64,000 nucleotides of DNA from assembly GCF_002368195.1 (NCBI RefSeq), contig NZ_AP018178.1, positions 2,934,791 to 2,998,790 on the forward strand, given 5' to 3'. Below the pieces are notes generated by a model that saw only the letters and a program-made list of their open reading frames with translations, searched no databases and had not been told where the DNA came from. Shown piece after piece: positions 8,812 through 17,971 of the stretch. The position numbers were made by a program, and so were the translations under genes. Each line of letters starts with the position of its first letter. Position 1 is the stretch's first letter. The stretch is from Calothrix sp. NIES-2100. GTDB lineage: Bacteria > Cyanobacteriota > Cyanobacteriia > Cyanobacteriales > Nostocaceae.

Positions 8812-8936
8812 CACAACCAAGTATGAAAATATCATTCTCCGCGTCTCCCCCTCACCGCGTCCCCGTGTCTATTTTTCAGCTAGACACCCACGGGCGATGG
8901 ATCGCCTACAACCAGGATATGAAAATCCCTAATCCC
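8812..8936. repeat. Dispersed repeat related to the block at 2160-2500
   Basis: Contains CACAACCAAGTATGAAAAT and, 75 bp on, TTTTTCAGCTAGACACCCAC followed by TACAACCAGGATATGAAAAT. On the reverse strand these match the 'ATTTTCA..CCTGGTTGT' modules near 2.3-2.4 kb. It lies between the nucleotidyltransferase gene and rplU. Confidence 0.45.
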
Positions 8937-8939
8937 TAG

Positions 8940-9341
8940 TCCCTATTTTTAAGACAGACTTTTTGCGATCGCACAATAGAGAAAATCTGAGCAACGAGAT
9001 TTGCTGCTCAGACTTTTCGGTGCTGTTCTGTGTCTCAATTAACTACACATCCACAAATTTCTATTTCGGCAATTAAGTGAAAGTTTTTCCGGAAAAATTC
9101 CCTGATTGTTTTGTCAATCTACAGGGCGATCGCCCAAACGGCTTTGTCGTTGAGACTTTTAATCCTAAAACTGGTATAGAGTGTTGACTCCATACCAGTT
9201 GATAAAATATGATTTTAGATTGTCTGTCTAATTCCTGCTCGGATCAGGTAGACATACTGCAAAAGCTGGCAAAAGCGTAAATCGCTTCTTTAAAAGCAAA
9301 CACTGGCCAGCTACCTGTACGGCAACCTCAAGGACGATTCC
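8940..9341. other. Leader and promoter region of rplU
   Basis: About 400 bp without a gene. It holds two HIP1-type sites (near 8965 and 9126) and an imperfect inverted repeat around CTGGTATAGAGTGTTGACTC...CATACCAG (near 9171-9200), which could form a hairpin in the rplU leader. An autoregulatory role is possible but cannot be shown from the sequence. Confidence 0.35.
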
Positions 9342-9728
9342 ATGACTTACGCAATTATTGAAACTGGCGGCAAACAACTAAAAGTTGAGGCTGGCCGCTT
9401 TTACGATATTGAGTTACTGACTGCTGAACAAGATGAGAAGGTTACAATAGACAAGGTCTTATTCATACAGCACGACGGCGAAGTCAACATTGGTCAGCCG
9501 CTAGTGGTAGGGGCGACTGTAGAAGGGACGGTGTTACGACATTTTAGAGGTCGTAAAGTCCTGGTATACAAAATGAAGCCGAAAAAGAAAACCCGCAAAA
9601 AACGCGGACATCGCCAGGAAATCACTAGACTGTTGATTAATTCTATTAACCTCAATGGTGAAGTGCTAGCAGTGGAAACAGCAGCAATAACTGCTGAAAC
9701 TCCCGTTCTAGAAACTGCTGCTGAATAA
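9342..9728 (+). CDS. rplU: 50S ribosomal protein L21
   Basis: 128 aa. It starts MTYAIIETGGKQLKVEAGRF, the standard L21 N-terminus. The 23S rRNA-binding signature is KMKPKKKTRKKRGHRQ, and a short Ala/Thr-rich tail follows that is common in cyanobacterial L21. It is followed by rpmA after a 246-bp spacer, so the two probably form the usual rplU-rpmA transcription unit. Confidence 0.97.
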   Translation: MTYAIIETGGKQLKVEAGRFYDIELLTAEQDEKVTIDKVLFIQHDGEVNIGQPLVVGATVEGTVLRHFRGRKVLVYKMKPKKKTRKKRGHRQEITRLLINSINLNGEVLAVETAAITAETPVLETAAE

Positions 9729-9920
9729 TCAATAAAAAACTCCACCCACAAGGGGATAGAGTTTGGTCAATGGTCAGTGGTCAGCGATCAATGGCTTTCG
9801 ACACCTAAAAACCACCCACGGATCGGGGTATGAGACTCTTTCCAAAAACAACACTTCGGTAAGCGGTAGTTGAATCTCGACTGCGCTCGATTACCGCAGA
9901 GTCGAAACGAGCGTGCATCG

Positions 9921-9963
9921 CTGACAACTGACAACTGACAACTGATAACTAACAACTGACAAC
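9921..9963. repeat. Heptanucleotide tandem repeat (CTGACAA)
   Basis: Six contiguous 7-bp units (CTGACAA with variants) between rplU and rpmA, ending 12 nt before the rpmA start codon. This is the short tandemly repeated repetitive (STRR) class known in heterocystous cyanobacteria. Confidence 0.75.
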
Positions 9964-9974
9964 AAAAGGAAATT

Positions 9975-10256
9975 ATGGCTCATAAGAAAGGAACAGGTAG
10001 TACACGCAACGGTCGTGACTCTAATGCTCAGCGTCTAGGTGTAAAACGCTACGGTGGTCAAGTCGTCCTGGCGGGAAACATTCTCGTGCGTCAGCGCGGT
10101 ACAAAATTTCACCCAGGTAACAATGTTGGTATTGGTAGCGATGACACTCTATTTGCTTTAATCGATGGTGTTGTCACCTTTGAAAGAAAGGGTAAAACCC
10201 GCAAGAAAGTTAGTGTTTACGCACCATCTGCGGTTGCTGAGTCAACCGCTAGTTAG
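9975..10256 (+). CDS. rpmA: 50S ribosomal protein L27
   Basis: 93 aa. It begins MAHKKGTGSTRNGRDSNAQR, the classical L27 N-terminal extension that reaches the peptidyl transferase centre, with no cleavable leader of the Firmicute type. It continues with GGQVVLAGNILVRQRGTKFH PGNNVGIG. AAAGGA lies about 6 nt before the ATG. It is downstream of rplU and convergent with the small membrane protein gene. Confidence 0.97.
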   Translation: MAHKKGTGSTRNGRDSNAQRLGVKRYGGQVVLAGNILVRQRGTKFHPGNNVGIGSDDTLFALIDGVVTFERKGKTRKKVSVYAPSAVAESTAS

Positions 10257-10263
10257 CAAACTT

Positions 10264-10282
10264 GCCTGGGCAATGCCCAGGC
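10264..10282. terminator. Hairpin after rpmA, between convergent genes
   Basis: GCCTGGGCA/TGCCCAGGC forms a 9-bp stem around one base, 8 bp after the rpmA stop, followed by ATAAAAATTT. Its place between convergent gene ends and the A/T run make a bidirectional terminator plausible. Confidence 0.5.
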
Positions 10283-10338
10283 ATAAAAATTTATACTCAG
10301 TCAACTGTAATGATTGTGATGAGTTCGTAGGCAGTAGT

Positions 10339-10785
10339 TTAACGCATAAACAAGTGGTTAAACAATAACATTTGCATAGCCGCACCTAAAGCTAAACCTG
10401 CCAATGAAAAGATAGATGTTATCCAAAAAGCTTGTCCTTCCTTAAACCCGGCAGCTTGAAAGTCAATTCTTGCTAAGATAGCCGCTGAAATGATCAGTAA
10501 GGTGTCAAGAAACATCCGAAACCAGGCAATCATTACAAAGAATAAGAAGGCTGCAAAAACTGAAAAGATAAAAGTCCTGGTACTTGATTTAAACAAGATA
10601 CTAGAAACATCTGTCATTCTAGTCCAGGGAACGGTTAAAATTCCGACAAACAGCAAAATAGCGATCGCAATTACTGCCCAAGCGAACAAAGGGGCTTTGG
10701 TCTCGGATATTACCCAACCTAAGGTACTGTAGCTAAGTATTAATAGTGTCAGGGAAACCCAAGGAACTCGTTGCAAAATCAACAT
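10339..10785 (-). CDS. Small membrane protein with four predicted helices, unknown function
   Basis: 148 aa with four hydrophobic segments: about residues 8-26 (WVSLTLLILSYSTLGWVI), 31-52 (APLFAWAVIAIAILLFVGIL), 71-97 (FIFSVFAAFLFFVMIAWF) and 120-145 (FWITSIFSLAGLALGAAMQM). There is little soluble sequence between them. It looks like a conserved cyanobacterial membrane protein, but I cannot assign a family. Its stop lies about 80 bp from that of rpmA, convergently, and it is divergent from cruF, 310 bp away. Confidence 0.7.
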   Translation of the reverse strand: MLILQRVPWVSLTLLILSYSTLGWVISETKAPLFAWAVIAIAILLFVGILTVPWTRMTDVSSILFKSSTRTFIFSVFAAFLFFVMIAWFRMFLDTLLIISAAILARIDFQAAGFKEGQAFWITSIFSLAGLALGAAMQMLLFNHLFMR

Positions 10786-11094
10786 GGGTTAGATTTGTAG
10801 TAGCAATTAAATGCGATACCCAAAGGCTTGATTAGATGAGGCTTGGGTAATTTTTGATGGCGATCTTCCGTCAATCGACTAAGTCAGAGGTATAGATTTT
10901 GAATCTAATGCTCTAGACTATATCTCTATCATCTGATATTTTCTAGCCTCTAGCAATCGTTGATTATGCTCTTGTCAAAATAGCCAAGCAAGTTTACAGA
11001 AAATTCGTAGACAAATTTGTTAAATTTTTTCTTAAACATTTGTAAACTGTTAGCAGCCGAGTAGCCGCGTGTCACATCTTGTTAAGGAAGTATC
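10786..11094. other. Divergent promoter region before cruF
   Basis: 309 bp between the membrane protein gene and cruF. It is AT-rich near cruF, with AAGGAAG just before the cruF ATG as a ribosome-binding site. No other structured element was seen. Confidence 0.4.
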
Positions 11095-11997
11095 ATGAAA
11101 CAACTTGTTATTGCTGAGCGCGTATGCCTTATTGGTCATATCGTGTCGATGGTGTTTGGACTTGTAGGCATACTACTAGTCGTGCCAAATGCGGAAATCA
11201 TTATGAACCTAACTGAGGTTGGACAAACCGCCATGCAGTGGAGTATGGCAGGAGGCGGTGTGGTTTATATGATTTTGGGTGCGGCGGCTGTGTTTTTGTA
11301 TGCCTATCGAACCTTGGGATTGGGTCGCGCTTTGGCTTTTATGCTGCCCTCAGTGTTGATTTCCTTAGGAAGCGAACTGTCAGGAACCAGCACTGGCTTT
11401 CCTTTTGGTCACTATAGTTATCTAAGTGGACTGGGCTATAAAATTGCCGGTTTAGTTCCGTTCACAATTCCTTTGTCATGGTTTTATGTGGGATGTGTTT
11501 CTTACTTGCTGGCACGTGCTGGTTTAGAAGTAGACAAAAAACCTGGCTTGTGGCGTCATGTAGGTGCGATCGCATTAGGTGCTTTGTTATTAACTTCTTG
11601 GGATTTTGTACTTGATCCAGCGATGAGTCAAACATCTCTCCCCTTCTGGTATTGGCAACAACCAGGCCCATTCTTTGGTATGCCTTACCAAAACTTTGCT
11701 GGCTGGATGGGTACGGGATCGCTATTTATGACTGTGGCAGCATTGCTATGGAGAAACAACCCGATTAAATTAGAGCGATCGCAACTCAATGTACCCTTGG
11801 TAGTTTACTTAAGCAACTTTGGCTTCGCTACTGTCATGAGTTTAGCTGCTGGCTTCTCTATCCCTGTAGTACTAGGTTTGTTGTTAGGTGTAGCTCCAGC
11901 TGTAGCACTTTGGTGGCAAGGTACAAATGGACAAGCTGTGGCTGTGGAAGCAACTCAGGACATTTCGGTAGCCAAGGTCAAGGTAGCTTTGAAGTAG
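11095..11997 (+). CDS. cruF: Carotenoid 1',2'-hydratase CruF
   Basis: 300-aa integral membrane protein with about 7-8 hydrophobic segments. Motifs match the CruF/DUF422 family: GTSTGFPFGHYSYLSGLGYK near 103-122, VPFTIPLSWFYVGC, and TSWDFVLDPAMSQT with PFWYWQQPGPFFGMPYQNFA GW. CruF hydrates the acyclic psi end of gamma-carotene at C-1', a step toward myxoxanthophyll. It is followed at about 120 bp by the glycosyltransferase cruG in the same direction, as in other cyanobacteria. ATG at 11095 with AAGGAAG upstream. Confidence 0.92.
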   Translation: MKQLVIAERVCLIGHIVSMVFGLVGILLVVPNAEIIMNLTEVGQTAMQWSMAGGGVVYMILGAAAVFLYAYRTLGLGRALAFMLPSVLISLGSELSGTSTGFPFGHYSYLSGLGYKIAGLVPFTIPLSWFYVGCVSYLLARAGLEVDKKPGLWRHVGAIALGALLLTSWDFVLDPAMSQTSLPFWYWQQPGPFFGMPYQNFAGWMGTGSLFMTVAALLWRNNPIKLERSQLNVPLVVYLSNFGFATVMSLAAGFSIPVVLGLLLGVAPAVALWWQGTNGQAVAVEATQDISVAKVKVALK

Positions 11998-12060
11998 GGG
12001 CTAGGGGCTAGGGACTAGAGGCCAGGGGGCAGGGGAGAAATAACTAATACTTATTGCTCA

Positions 12061-12095
12061 ATGCCCAATGCCCAATGCCCAATGCCCAATGCCCA
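12061..12095. repeat. Heptanucleotide tandem repeat (ATGCCCA x5)
   Basis: Five perfect ATGCCCA units between cruF and cruG. Read in frame with cruG they encode a spurious Met-Pro-Asn-Ala-Gln extension, so the true cruG start is probably downstream. Confidence 0.8.
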
Positions 12096-12119
12096 ATTCC
12101 AAAACATAATATTTTTACA

Positions 12120-13313
12120 GTGGATGATGCTTTGATATTAGTTAGCAGCTTATCGCTTTTATTACTATTACTGCAAATACCAGCAACAGCGATTTTACTT
12201 TCACGCCTATTCAAGGGGCCGACACGCCATCCGCCGATTCAACCCCAACAGCCTACACCTGAGATTTTGGGTAGTGTCAGCGTTGTGGTTCCCACACTGA
12301 ATGAAGCATTACGTATTAGCCCATTGTTAGCTGGCTTAAGTCAGCAAAGTTATGAAATGCGGGAAGCGATCATTGTAGACAGCAGGTCGCAAGATGGTAC
12401 GCCTGATTTGGTCAAAGCCGCCCAACAGCAAGACCCTCGCTTTCGTTTATTTACAGATGACCCCTTACCCCCTCGCTGGGTGGGTCGTCCTTGGGCGTTA
12501 CATAATGGCTTTTTGCAGATTTCCCCAGAGAGTGAATGGTTTTTAGGGATGGATGCTGATACTATACCCCATCCTGGTTTGGTTGCTAGTTTAGTACAGA
12601 CAGCCGTAGCAGAAGGTTATGACTTGGTATCCCTTTCACCTCAGTTTATTCTGAAATCTCCGGGGGAATGTTTGCTACAACCGGCTTTGTTGATGACTCT
12701 GCTTTATCGATTTGACCCAGCAGGTGTCAACACAGAACAGCCAGAAAGAGTCATGGCTAATGGTCAGTGCTTTTTATGTCGGCGTTCGGTTTTAGCTGCG
12801 GTAGAGGGTTATACAAGTGCCAGTAGTTCTTTTTGCGATGATGTTACCTTAGCTCGGTATATTGCTGCTCAAGGATTTAAGGTCGGTTTTTTAGATGGGG
12901 CGAAGGTGCTAAAAGTACGGATGTATGAGGGCGCAATTGAGACATGGAAAGAATGGGGACGCAGCCTCGACCTCAAAGATGCATCGCCTCGCGCTCAGAT
13001 TTGGGGGGATTTATGGCTACTTTGTGCAGTGCAAGGTTTACCCCTGATAATTTTACTGAGTTATGGTTTGCTTGCCCCTCAACTTCCTGTGCTTCCCATC
13101 CTACTTTTATTGGGGCTAAATGTATTTTTGCTCGTGATTCGCTTTGCAATGCTATTAGCGATCGCTCCTTCCTATGATCGCAAAAGTGCTAAAGGTGGCT
13201 GGTTGTTCTGGCTTTCACCTTTAGCCGATCCTCTAGCTGTGCTGCGAATTTTCCTCTCTGCATTCCACACTCCCAGAGAATGGCGGGGAAGGAAGTATAG
13301 TACTGAGGTGTAG
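12120..13313 (+). CDS. cruG: Glycosyltransferase CruG (myxoxanthophyll 2'-O-glycosylation)
   Basis: Family 2 glycosyltransferase with membrane helices. After an N-terminal helix (LILVSSLSLLLLLLQIPATA) come the GT2 core VSVVVPTLNEALRISPLL, the nucleotide-sugar motif LGMDADTIPHPGL, and the acceptor/catalytic region CDDVTLARYI...EWGRSLDLKDASPR. Two to three helices at the C-terminus follow. In the CruF-CruG pathway it adds the sugar to the 2'-hydroxyl of the carotenoid. The frame stays open upstream to a TTG at 12054, but that extension is translated heptad repeat (MPNAQCPMPNAQ). The GTG at 12120 (VDDALILV) is therefore preferred, though no clear ribosome-binding site settles it. Confidence 0.88.
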   Translation: MDDALILVSSLSLLLLLLQIPATAILLSRLFKGPTRHPPIQPQQPTPEILGSVSVVVPTLNEALRISPLLAGLSQQSYEMREAIIVDSRSQDGTPDLVKAAQQQDPRFRLFTDDPLPPRWVGRPWALHNGFLQISPESEWFLGMDADTIPHPGLVASLVQTAVAEGYDLVSLSPQFILKSPGECLLQPALLMTLLYRFDPAGVNTEQPERVMANGQCFLCRRSVLAAVEGYTSASSSFCDDVTLARYIAAQGFKVGFLDGAKVLKVRMYEGAIETWKEWGRSLDLKDASPRAQIWGDLWLLCAVQGLPLIILLSYGLLAPQLPVLPILLLLGLNVFLLVIRFAMLLAIAPSYDRKSAKGGWLFWLSPLADPLAVLRIFLSAFHTPREWRGRKYSTEV

Positions 13314-13430
13314 GGCATGGGGCAAGAGTCAAAAGGCAAAAGGCAAAAGTCAAAAGTGAAGAATAATTAGTTATTTCTTCTCCTCCTTGTCCTCCTTGTC
13401 CCCCCTGCCCCTCTGCTCCCCTCTTCCTGC

Positions 13431-14336
13431 TTATTCTTCTTCACCTCCTACTTGATCAGCGCGTTCCAGTTCCCAGAGAATTTGATTTCCTTCACGTCTT
13501 ACTCGTGAGACAATCCAGTTGCGCCAGCGCCATTGGTCTCCGCGACTGGTAACAGCGCTAGCATGAACATCCATGAGGTCAGCAAGTTCCGAACTAGTGA
13601 TTAAGTATCCTTTAGTGGCAATTTCATCAGCAATACGTAAAGTTTCCACTAGGGCGCGCAGTTGTGCCACTCTCATTTCCGGTGGCTTATCATCAATTGG
13701 GGTAGAAGAGTTTGTGATAGTTGGCTCCATAGTGGTTACATGTGATTCCAGGGAACTGATTTCTGGTTTATTTGTTTCAATTATTGTCGAGGCTGCTGGA
13801 TATTCAGTTACTTTTGCTACATTTATTTGATTTGTTTGTGGTAAAGATTGGTGATCATCTGTCAGAGATGATTGTTTGAGTGATGGAACTTTGCCACTAG
13901 CAAAAGTACGAGCGATGACATCGCATCGCTCGTTACCTATATTACCAGAGTGACCCCGGACATATTCCCACTTTACTATATAACTATTAAGTTCGTCTAA
14001 AGTTTCTAAAAGGTCTTGGTTTTGCACCGGTTTACCATCGGCTTTTTTCCAACCTTTCTTTTTCCAACCTTTGATCCACTTGGTAACGGAGTTGATTAGG
14101 TATTCACTGTCGGTATAAAGGGTGATGGGTTGATTTTGTCCAGATGTTTGCAGAAATTGCAGAGCTGCGATCGCCGCTTGCATTTCCATTTTATTGTTGG
14201 TGGTATGGTCAGATGCACCGCCTATCTCGTGAATTGAGCCATCACTGAAGTAGACGACAACACCCCAACCCCCAGGGCCAGGATTTCCTGTGCAAGCGCC
14301 ATCTGTGTATATGCTTTGGATTGTGCGTTGGGACAT
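13431..14336 (-). CDS. rnhA: Ribonuclease HI with extra C-terminal domain
   Basis: 301 aa, twice the size of a plain RNase HI. Residues 1-150 are the type 1 RNase H domain with catalytic Asp12 (YTDGACTGNPGPGG), Glu51 (KMEMQAA), Asp76 (LYTDSEYL) and Asp139 (GNERCDVIA), plus His129 in VRGHSGN. It degrades RNA in RNA-DNA hybrids. After a low-complexity linker (about 150-215), residues 216-295 form a second helical domain (MRVAQLRALVETLRIADEIA then LITSSELADLMDVHASAVTS) followed by RGDQWRWRNWIVSRVRREGN. That part resembles a helix-turn-helix DNA-binding unit and may target the nuclease. The start lies 30 bp past the upstream repeat-rich spacer. Confidence 0.93.
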   Translation of the reverse strand: MSQRTIQSIYTDGACTGNPGPGGWGVVVYFSDGSIHEIGGASDHTTNNKMEMQAAIAALQFLQTSGQNQPITLYTDSEYLINSVTKWIKGWKKKGWKKADGKPVQNQDLLETLDELNSYIVKWEYVRGHSGNIGNERCDVIARTFASGKVPSLKQSSLTDDHQSLPQTNQINVAKVTEYPAASTIIETNKPEISSLESHVTTMEPTITNSSTPIDDKPPEMRVAQLRALVETLRIADEIATKGYLITSSELADLMDVHASAVTSRGDQWRWRNWIVSRVRREGNQILWELERADQVGGEEE

Positions 14337-14367
14337 GGTGAACTAACCGCGTTGGTACATTAAGTAA

Positions 14368-14427
14368 TTTAGCGGCGAAAGCTGCGAAGAACTATATATG
14401 TTAACATGGCAAAAATCAAGCCTATAC
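14368..14427 (-). repeat. 60-bp direct repeat A: copy of the 3' end of the 18.8-kb membrane gene
   Basis: 58 of 60 bases match 18823-18882. On the reverse strand it encodes the same last 19 residues, ending GLIFAMLTYIVLR.FRR-stop, but nothing of the gene lies upstream. Both copies have the same orientation and bracket the pao operon. It could be an att-like repeat or the relic of a deleted paralogue. Confidence 0.85.
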
Positions 14428-14651
14428 ATTTGATTTAGGTAGCCCTTTCAAGGTGGATAAAAATTTTAGTCAAAAAACTCCTTTTTAATCTCTTGTTTCT
14501 GTACCTTCTCTGTAACTGTAGTTAAATAAAATACTTTTAAACCGCAGAGGACGCTCCAGAGCGCAGAGAAAACAATAGATTTTACGAGTCACCTTGAAAG
14601 GGATAATTTGAGTTAGGGGTTGTAATTGAAGCTTGACGCGAAACACACCTA

Positions 14652-14751
14652 ATACCAATTCAAATAATGTTTGCGACACATCAATATATTCTAGAGGGCA
14701 CGGCAGTGCCGTGCCCCTAGCATCTGTCGCATTCTTTTTTGAAATTGGTAT
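14652..14751. mobile_element. MITE-like element, 100 bp, ATACCAATT ends
   Basis: Terminal inverted repeats ATACCAATT (14652) and AATTGGTAT (to 14751) extend inward through TTTGCGACA / TGTCGCATTC. The centre is the palindrome GGCACGGCAGTGCCGTGCC. There is no coding capacity. Family members occur at 36798-37089 (interrupted) and 50820-50917. Confidence 0.75.
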
Positions 14752-14777
14752 AACTTATTTTTTCCTGGCAACTTAAT

Positions 14778-16991
14778 CTACAGCAGTTTGTCTAGTGTAA
14801 TAGGCAAATCGCGGATGCGCTTACCTGTGGCATGATAAACAGCATTGGCGATCGCCGCCGCAGTGCCGGTAATGCCAATTTCACCGATTCCTTTGACACC
14901 AAGGGGGTTGACATAGGGATCGCGCTCATCTACCCACAACACTTCAATATTGGGTACATCTGCATTTACTGGCACATGATATTCAGCCAAATCTGCATTA
15001 ACTACACGTCCTCGATGGGGATCTGTAACTGTGTGTTCCATCAGCGCCATGCCAATACCGTAAACAATCCCACCAATCAGTTGACTACGGGCTGTCTTCG
15101 CGTTGAGTATTCGTCCTACACCAAAAGTTCCTACCCAGCGCGTCACTCTGACTTCACCGGAATCGGGGTTAACACGGACTTCGGCAAATTGCGATCCAAA
15201 GGCGTGCATGGAATATTTCTCTTTTTCTTCTCCAGGTTTGGCATCTGCACGCGCTTCAATCATTTTTAATCCATGCCGTGCCAGAATGCCTGCATAAGTT
15301 TCGGTTTGGGAAGATTTATTTTTTAAGAACAAGCTGCCATCTTGGGCAATTACATCCTCGGCATTTACCCCATATAGCGGTGAGTTGCGATCGCTCAGTG
15401 CTAATTGTAAAACCTTGCTGCGAGCTTCATTCCCTGCCAAATGCACAGCCGAACTGACACTGGCGGCGGTTTGTGAGCCGCCAGAAACGGGGGTTTCGGG
15501 CATTTTGGTATCGCCTAGTTCAAAACGCACTTTTTCTACTGGTAAACCGAGTGCTTCTGCTGCAACCTGAGTCATCACAGTATAAGTTCCCGTGCCAATA
15601 TCCTGTGAACCACTCCGAACAACGGCTGTACCATCTGCCATAATTTGCGCGATCGCTGATGCTGGGGAACGGTTGGTAGGATAAGTTGCTGTCGCCATCC
15701 CCCAGCCAATTAAATAATTGCCGTCTCGCATGGAACCGGGTTTAGAATTGCGTTTCTGCCAGCCAAATTTTTCTGCGCCAATTCTGTAACATTCTCTGAG
15801 TGACTTACTTGACCAAGGCAGTTTTTTATCAGGGTCTATCTCAGCATAATTACGCAGCCGCAGTTCAATCGGATCAATGTTGAGTGCATAAGCTAGTTCG
15901 TCCATTGCCGATTCTAAGGCAAACGACCCAGACGCTTCACCTGGCGCACGCATAAAGGTGGGTGTACCAGTATCCAACTGCACCAAATGATGGCTAGTTT
16001 CGATATGCGGGCAAGCGTAGATCATGCGTGCCGACTTAGCAACAGGCTCAATAAATTCATCGAAGGTGGAAGTCTGAGATATCCCAGCATGACGCAGTGC
16101 AGTTAATTTTCCGTCGCGGGTTGCACCTAAAGAGACTTGTTGAATGGTTTGCGGTCGGAAGCCCACAGGCCCATACATTTGTATCCGCCCTAGCACTAGT
16201 TTCACTGGACGATTTACCTGCTTTGCTGCCATTGCTGCTAGGGGTACGTGCGACCAAGCCGAGCCTTTGCAACCGAAGCCACCGCCAACATAGTAGGACA
16301 TGACGCGGACTTTCTCTGGCTCAATTCCTAATACCCCCGCTACTTTTTGTTGAGCCTGAAAGATTCCCTGGGTGGCATCATACAACAGTAGTTGATCGCC
16401 TTGCCAAACTGCGGTGGTGGCATGAGGCTCCATCGGATTATGATTTTCCACTGGGGTAGTATAAGTTTGCTCTACCCGGAAAGCCGCAGTTGCTAGTCCT
16501 TGGGTGATGTCGCCATGCGATTTATCAGGTGGCTCGTTTCTGGGGATTTTTCCTTGCGGTAGGTATGCCTGAGCAAGGTTTTCCCGCATGTTAATTTTCG
16601 GCTGTTCTTCCTGATAGCGGATTTGCACAAGAGAGGCGGCGTGCATGGCGCGTTCAAAGGTATCGGCAACGACGATGCCAATATGCTGACCGCTATATAG
16701 AACAGTGTTATCTTGCAGCACTTGCAACTTACGACCGCCACCTTTTTCGCCTGAGGCTTTGGGTGCGTTGAGATGGGTAATTACTGCCAGTACTCCCGGT
16801 ACTTGCTCTGCTGCCTTGGTATCAATTGCTGCAATTTTACCTTTAGCGATCGCACTTTGAATTGTCACCCCGTATGCCAGCTTTGCTACCGGAAACTCAG
16901 CTGAGTAACGTGCGCCGCCTGTCACCTTGAGATAGCCATCAACCCGATTCAAGGGTTTGCCGACAACTGTGTTTGTATCCCCTGTATTCAT
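14778..16991 (-). CDS. paoC: Aldehyde oxidoreductase, molybdenum-binding subunit (PaoC-like)
   Basis: 737-aa large subunit of the xanthine oxidase family. It binds the molybdenum cofactor and carries out hydroxylation of aldehydes to acids. Visible family landmarks: GYLKVTGGARYSAEFPV at the N-terminus, GGGFGCKGSAWSHVPLAAMA, MRAPGEASGSFALESAMDEL, QDIGTGTYTVMTQVAAEALG, SGGSQTAASVSSAVH, and the catalytic glutamate Glu704 in GVKGIGEIGITG. The combination with the upstream subunits matches the E. coli PaoABC (YagTSR) type. The ATG overlaps the paoB stop by 4 bp (ATGA), implying translational coupling. The true substrate is unknown. Confidence 0.9.
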   Translation of the reverse strand: MNTGDTNTVVGKPLNRVDGYLKVTGGARYSAEFPVAKLAYGVTIQSAIAKGKIAAIDTKAAEQVPGVLAVITHLNAPKASGEKGGGRKLQVLQDNTVLYSGQHIGIVVADTFERAMHAASLVQIRYQEEQPKINMRENLAQAYLPQGKIPRNEPPDKSHGDITQGLATAAFRVEQTYTTPVENHNPMEPHATTAVWQGDQLLLYDATQGIFQAQQKVAGVLGIEPEKVRVMSYYVGGGFGCKGSAWSHVPLAAMAAKQVNRPVKLVLGRIQMYGPVGFRPQTIQQVSLGATRDGKLTALRHAGISQTSTFDEFIEPVAKSARMIYACPHIETSHHLVQLDTGTPTFMRAPGEASGSFALESAMDELAYALNIDPIELRLRNYAEIDPDKKLPWSSKSLRECYRIGAEKFGWQKRNSKPGSMRDGNYLIGWGMATATYPTNRSPASAIAQIMADGTAVVRSGSQDIGTGTYTVMTQVAAEALGLPVEKVRFELGDTKMPETPVSGGSQTAASVSSAVHLAGNEARSKVLQLALSDRNSPLYGVNAEDVIAQDGSLFLKNKSSQTETYAGILARHGLKMIEARADAKPGEEKEKYSMHAFGSQFAEVRVNPDSGEVRVTRWVGTFGVGRILNAKTARSQLIGGIVYGIGMALMEHTVTDPHRGRVVNADLAEYHVPVNADVPNIEVLWVDERDPYVNPLGVKGIGEIGITGTAAAIANAVYHATGKRIRDLPITLDKLL

Positions 16992-17971
16992 GCCATTTCT
17001 CCCACTGTTGTCAGCGCCCGGATGATTGTACGTTTAGCTAGTTCGACTTTAAATTCATTGTATTTTTGCGGTTTGGCTCCAGTGACAGCTGCATTTGCTG
17101 CCGCCTGAAATGTTGCGGAGTTTGCGGGTTGGTTAACAAGTAACTTTTCTGCCTCGTAAGCACGCCAAGGCTTTGTGCCGACACCACCCATCGCCAAACG
17201 TGCGCCGCGAATAATACCATTTTGAATATCTAATGCCGCCGCCACCGATGCCATCGCAAAAGCATAAGAAGCGCGATCGCGGACTTTTAAATAATGCGAT
17301 CGCTTGGCAAAGGGCGAGGTCGGTAAATCCACGGCAACGATTAACTCTCCATGTTGCAGAACTGTCTCCCTTTCTGGTGTATTGCCCGGTAAAAGATGAA
17401 AATCTACCAGGGGAATACTGCGCGTGCCATTAGGCCCTTGTGTTTGCACCACGGCATCTAAGGCTACCATTGCCACAGCCATATCAGAAGGATGGGTGGC
17501 AATACAGCGATCGCTACCACCGAGAATTGCATGAATTCGGTTGTAACCTTCAATTGCGGGACAGCCTGAACCCGGAAGACGCTTATTACAAGGGAAAGCC
17601 GTATCCCGAAAGTAATAGCAACGGGTACGTTGGAGCAAATTTCCCCCCACTGATGCCATGTTTCGCAATTGTGGTGATGCTCCAGATAGCAACGCTTCTG
17701 AAAGTACAGGATAACGTTCTCGAATTAGTGCATTATAAGCAACATCGCTATTGCGTGCCATTGCCCCAATGCGCACACCGTTAGCCTGCATTTCTATCTT
17801 GCTTAAAGGTAGCGGGTTAATGTCAACTAACTGTTGTGGCGTTTGGACATTTAGCTTCATTAAATCGATTAAGCTAGTACCACCCGCCAAATAGGAGGCT
17901 TGAGCATCTGGAACCACCGACGTTACAGCATCGTTCGCTTGTCCGGCTTTTTTGTAACTAAACGGCTGCAT
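16988..17971 (-). CDS. paoB: Aldehyde oxidoreductase, FAD-binding subunit with extra Fe-S cluster (PaoB-like)
   Basis: 327 aa. FAD-binding motifs of the CO dehydrogenase medium-subunit family are AGGTSLIDLMK (29-39) and MASVGGNLLQRTR (105-117). A Cys-rich insertion has Cys118, Cys128, Cys137 and Cys156 (RCYYFRDTAFPCNKRLPGSG C...DRC). This is the hallmark of PaoB, which carries an additional [4Fe-4S] cluster absent from ordinary xanthine dehydrogenase flavin subunits. It passes electrons from the small Fe-S subunit to FAD. Its first 14 bp overlap the end of paoA and its stop overlaps the paoC start. Confidence 0.9.
   Translation of the reverse strand: MQPFSYKKAGQANDAVTSVVPDAQASYLAGGTSLIDLMKLNVQTPQQLVDINPLPLSKIEMQANGVRIGAMARNSDVAYNALIRERYPVLSEALLSGASPQLRNMASVGGNLLQRTRCYYFRDTAFPCNKRLPGSGCPAIEGYNRIHAILGGSDRCIATHPSDMAVAMVALDAVVQTQGPNGTRSIPLVDFHLLPGNTPERETVLQHGELIVAVDLPTSPFAKRSHYLKVRDRASYAFAMASVAAALDIQNGIIRGARLAMGGVGTKPWRAYEAEKLLVNQPANSATFQAAANAAVTGAKPQKYNEFKVELAKRTIIRALTTVGEMA

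Noticed and set aside
14832..15269. 145-codon frame opposite paoC
   Set aside because: It is a shadow on the antisense strand of a well-supported gene.
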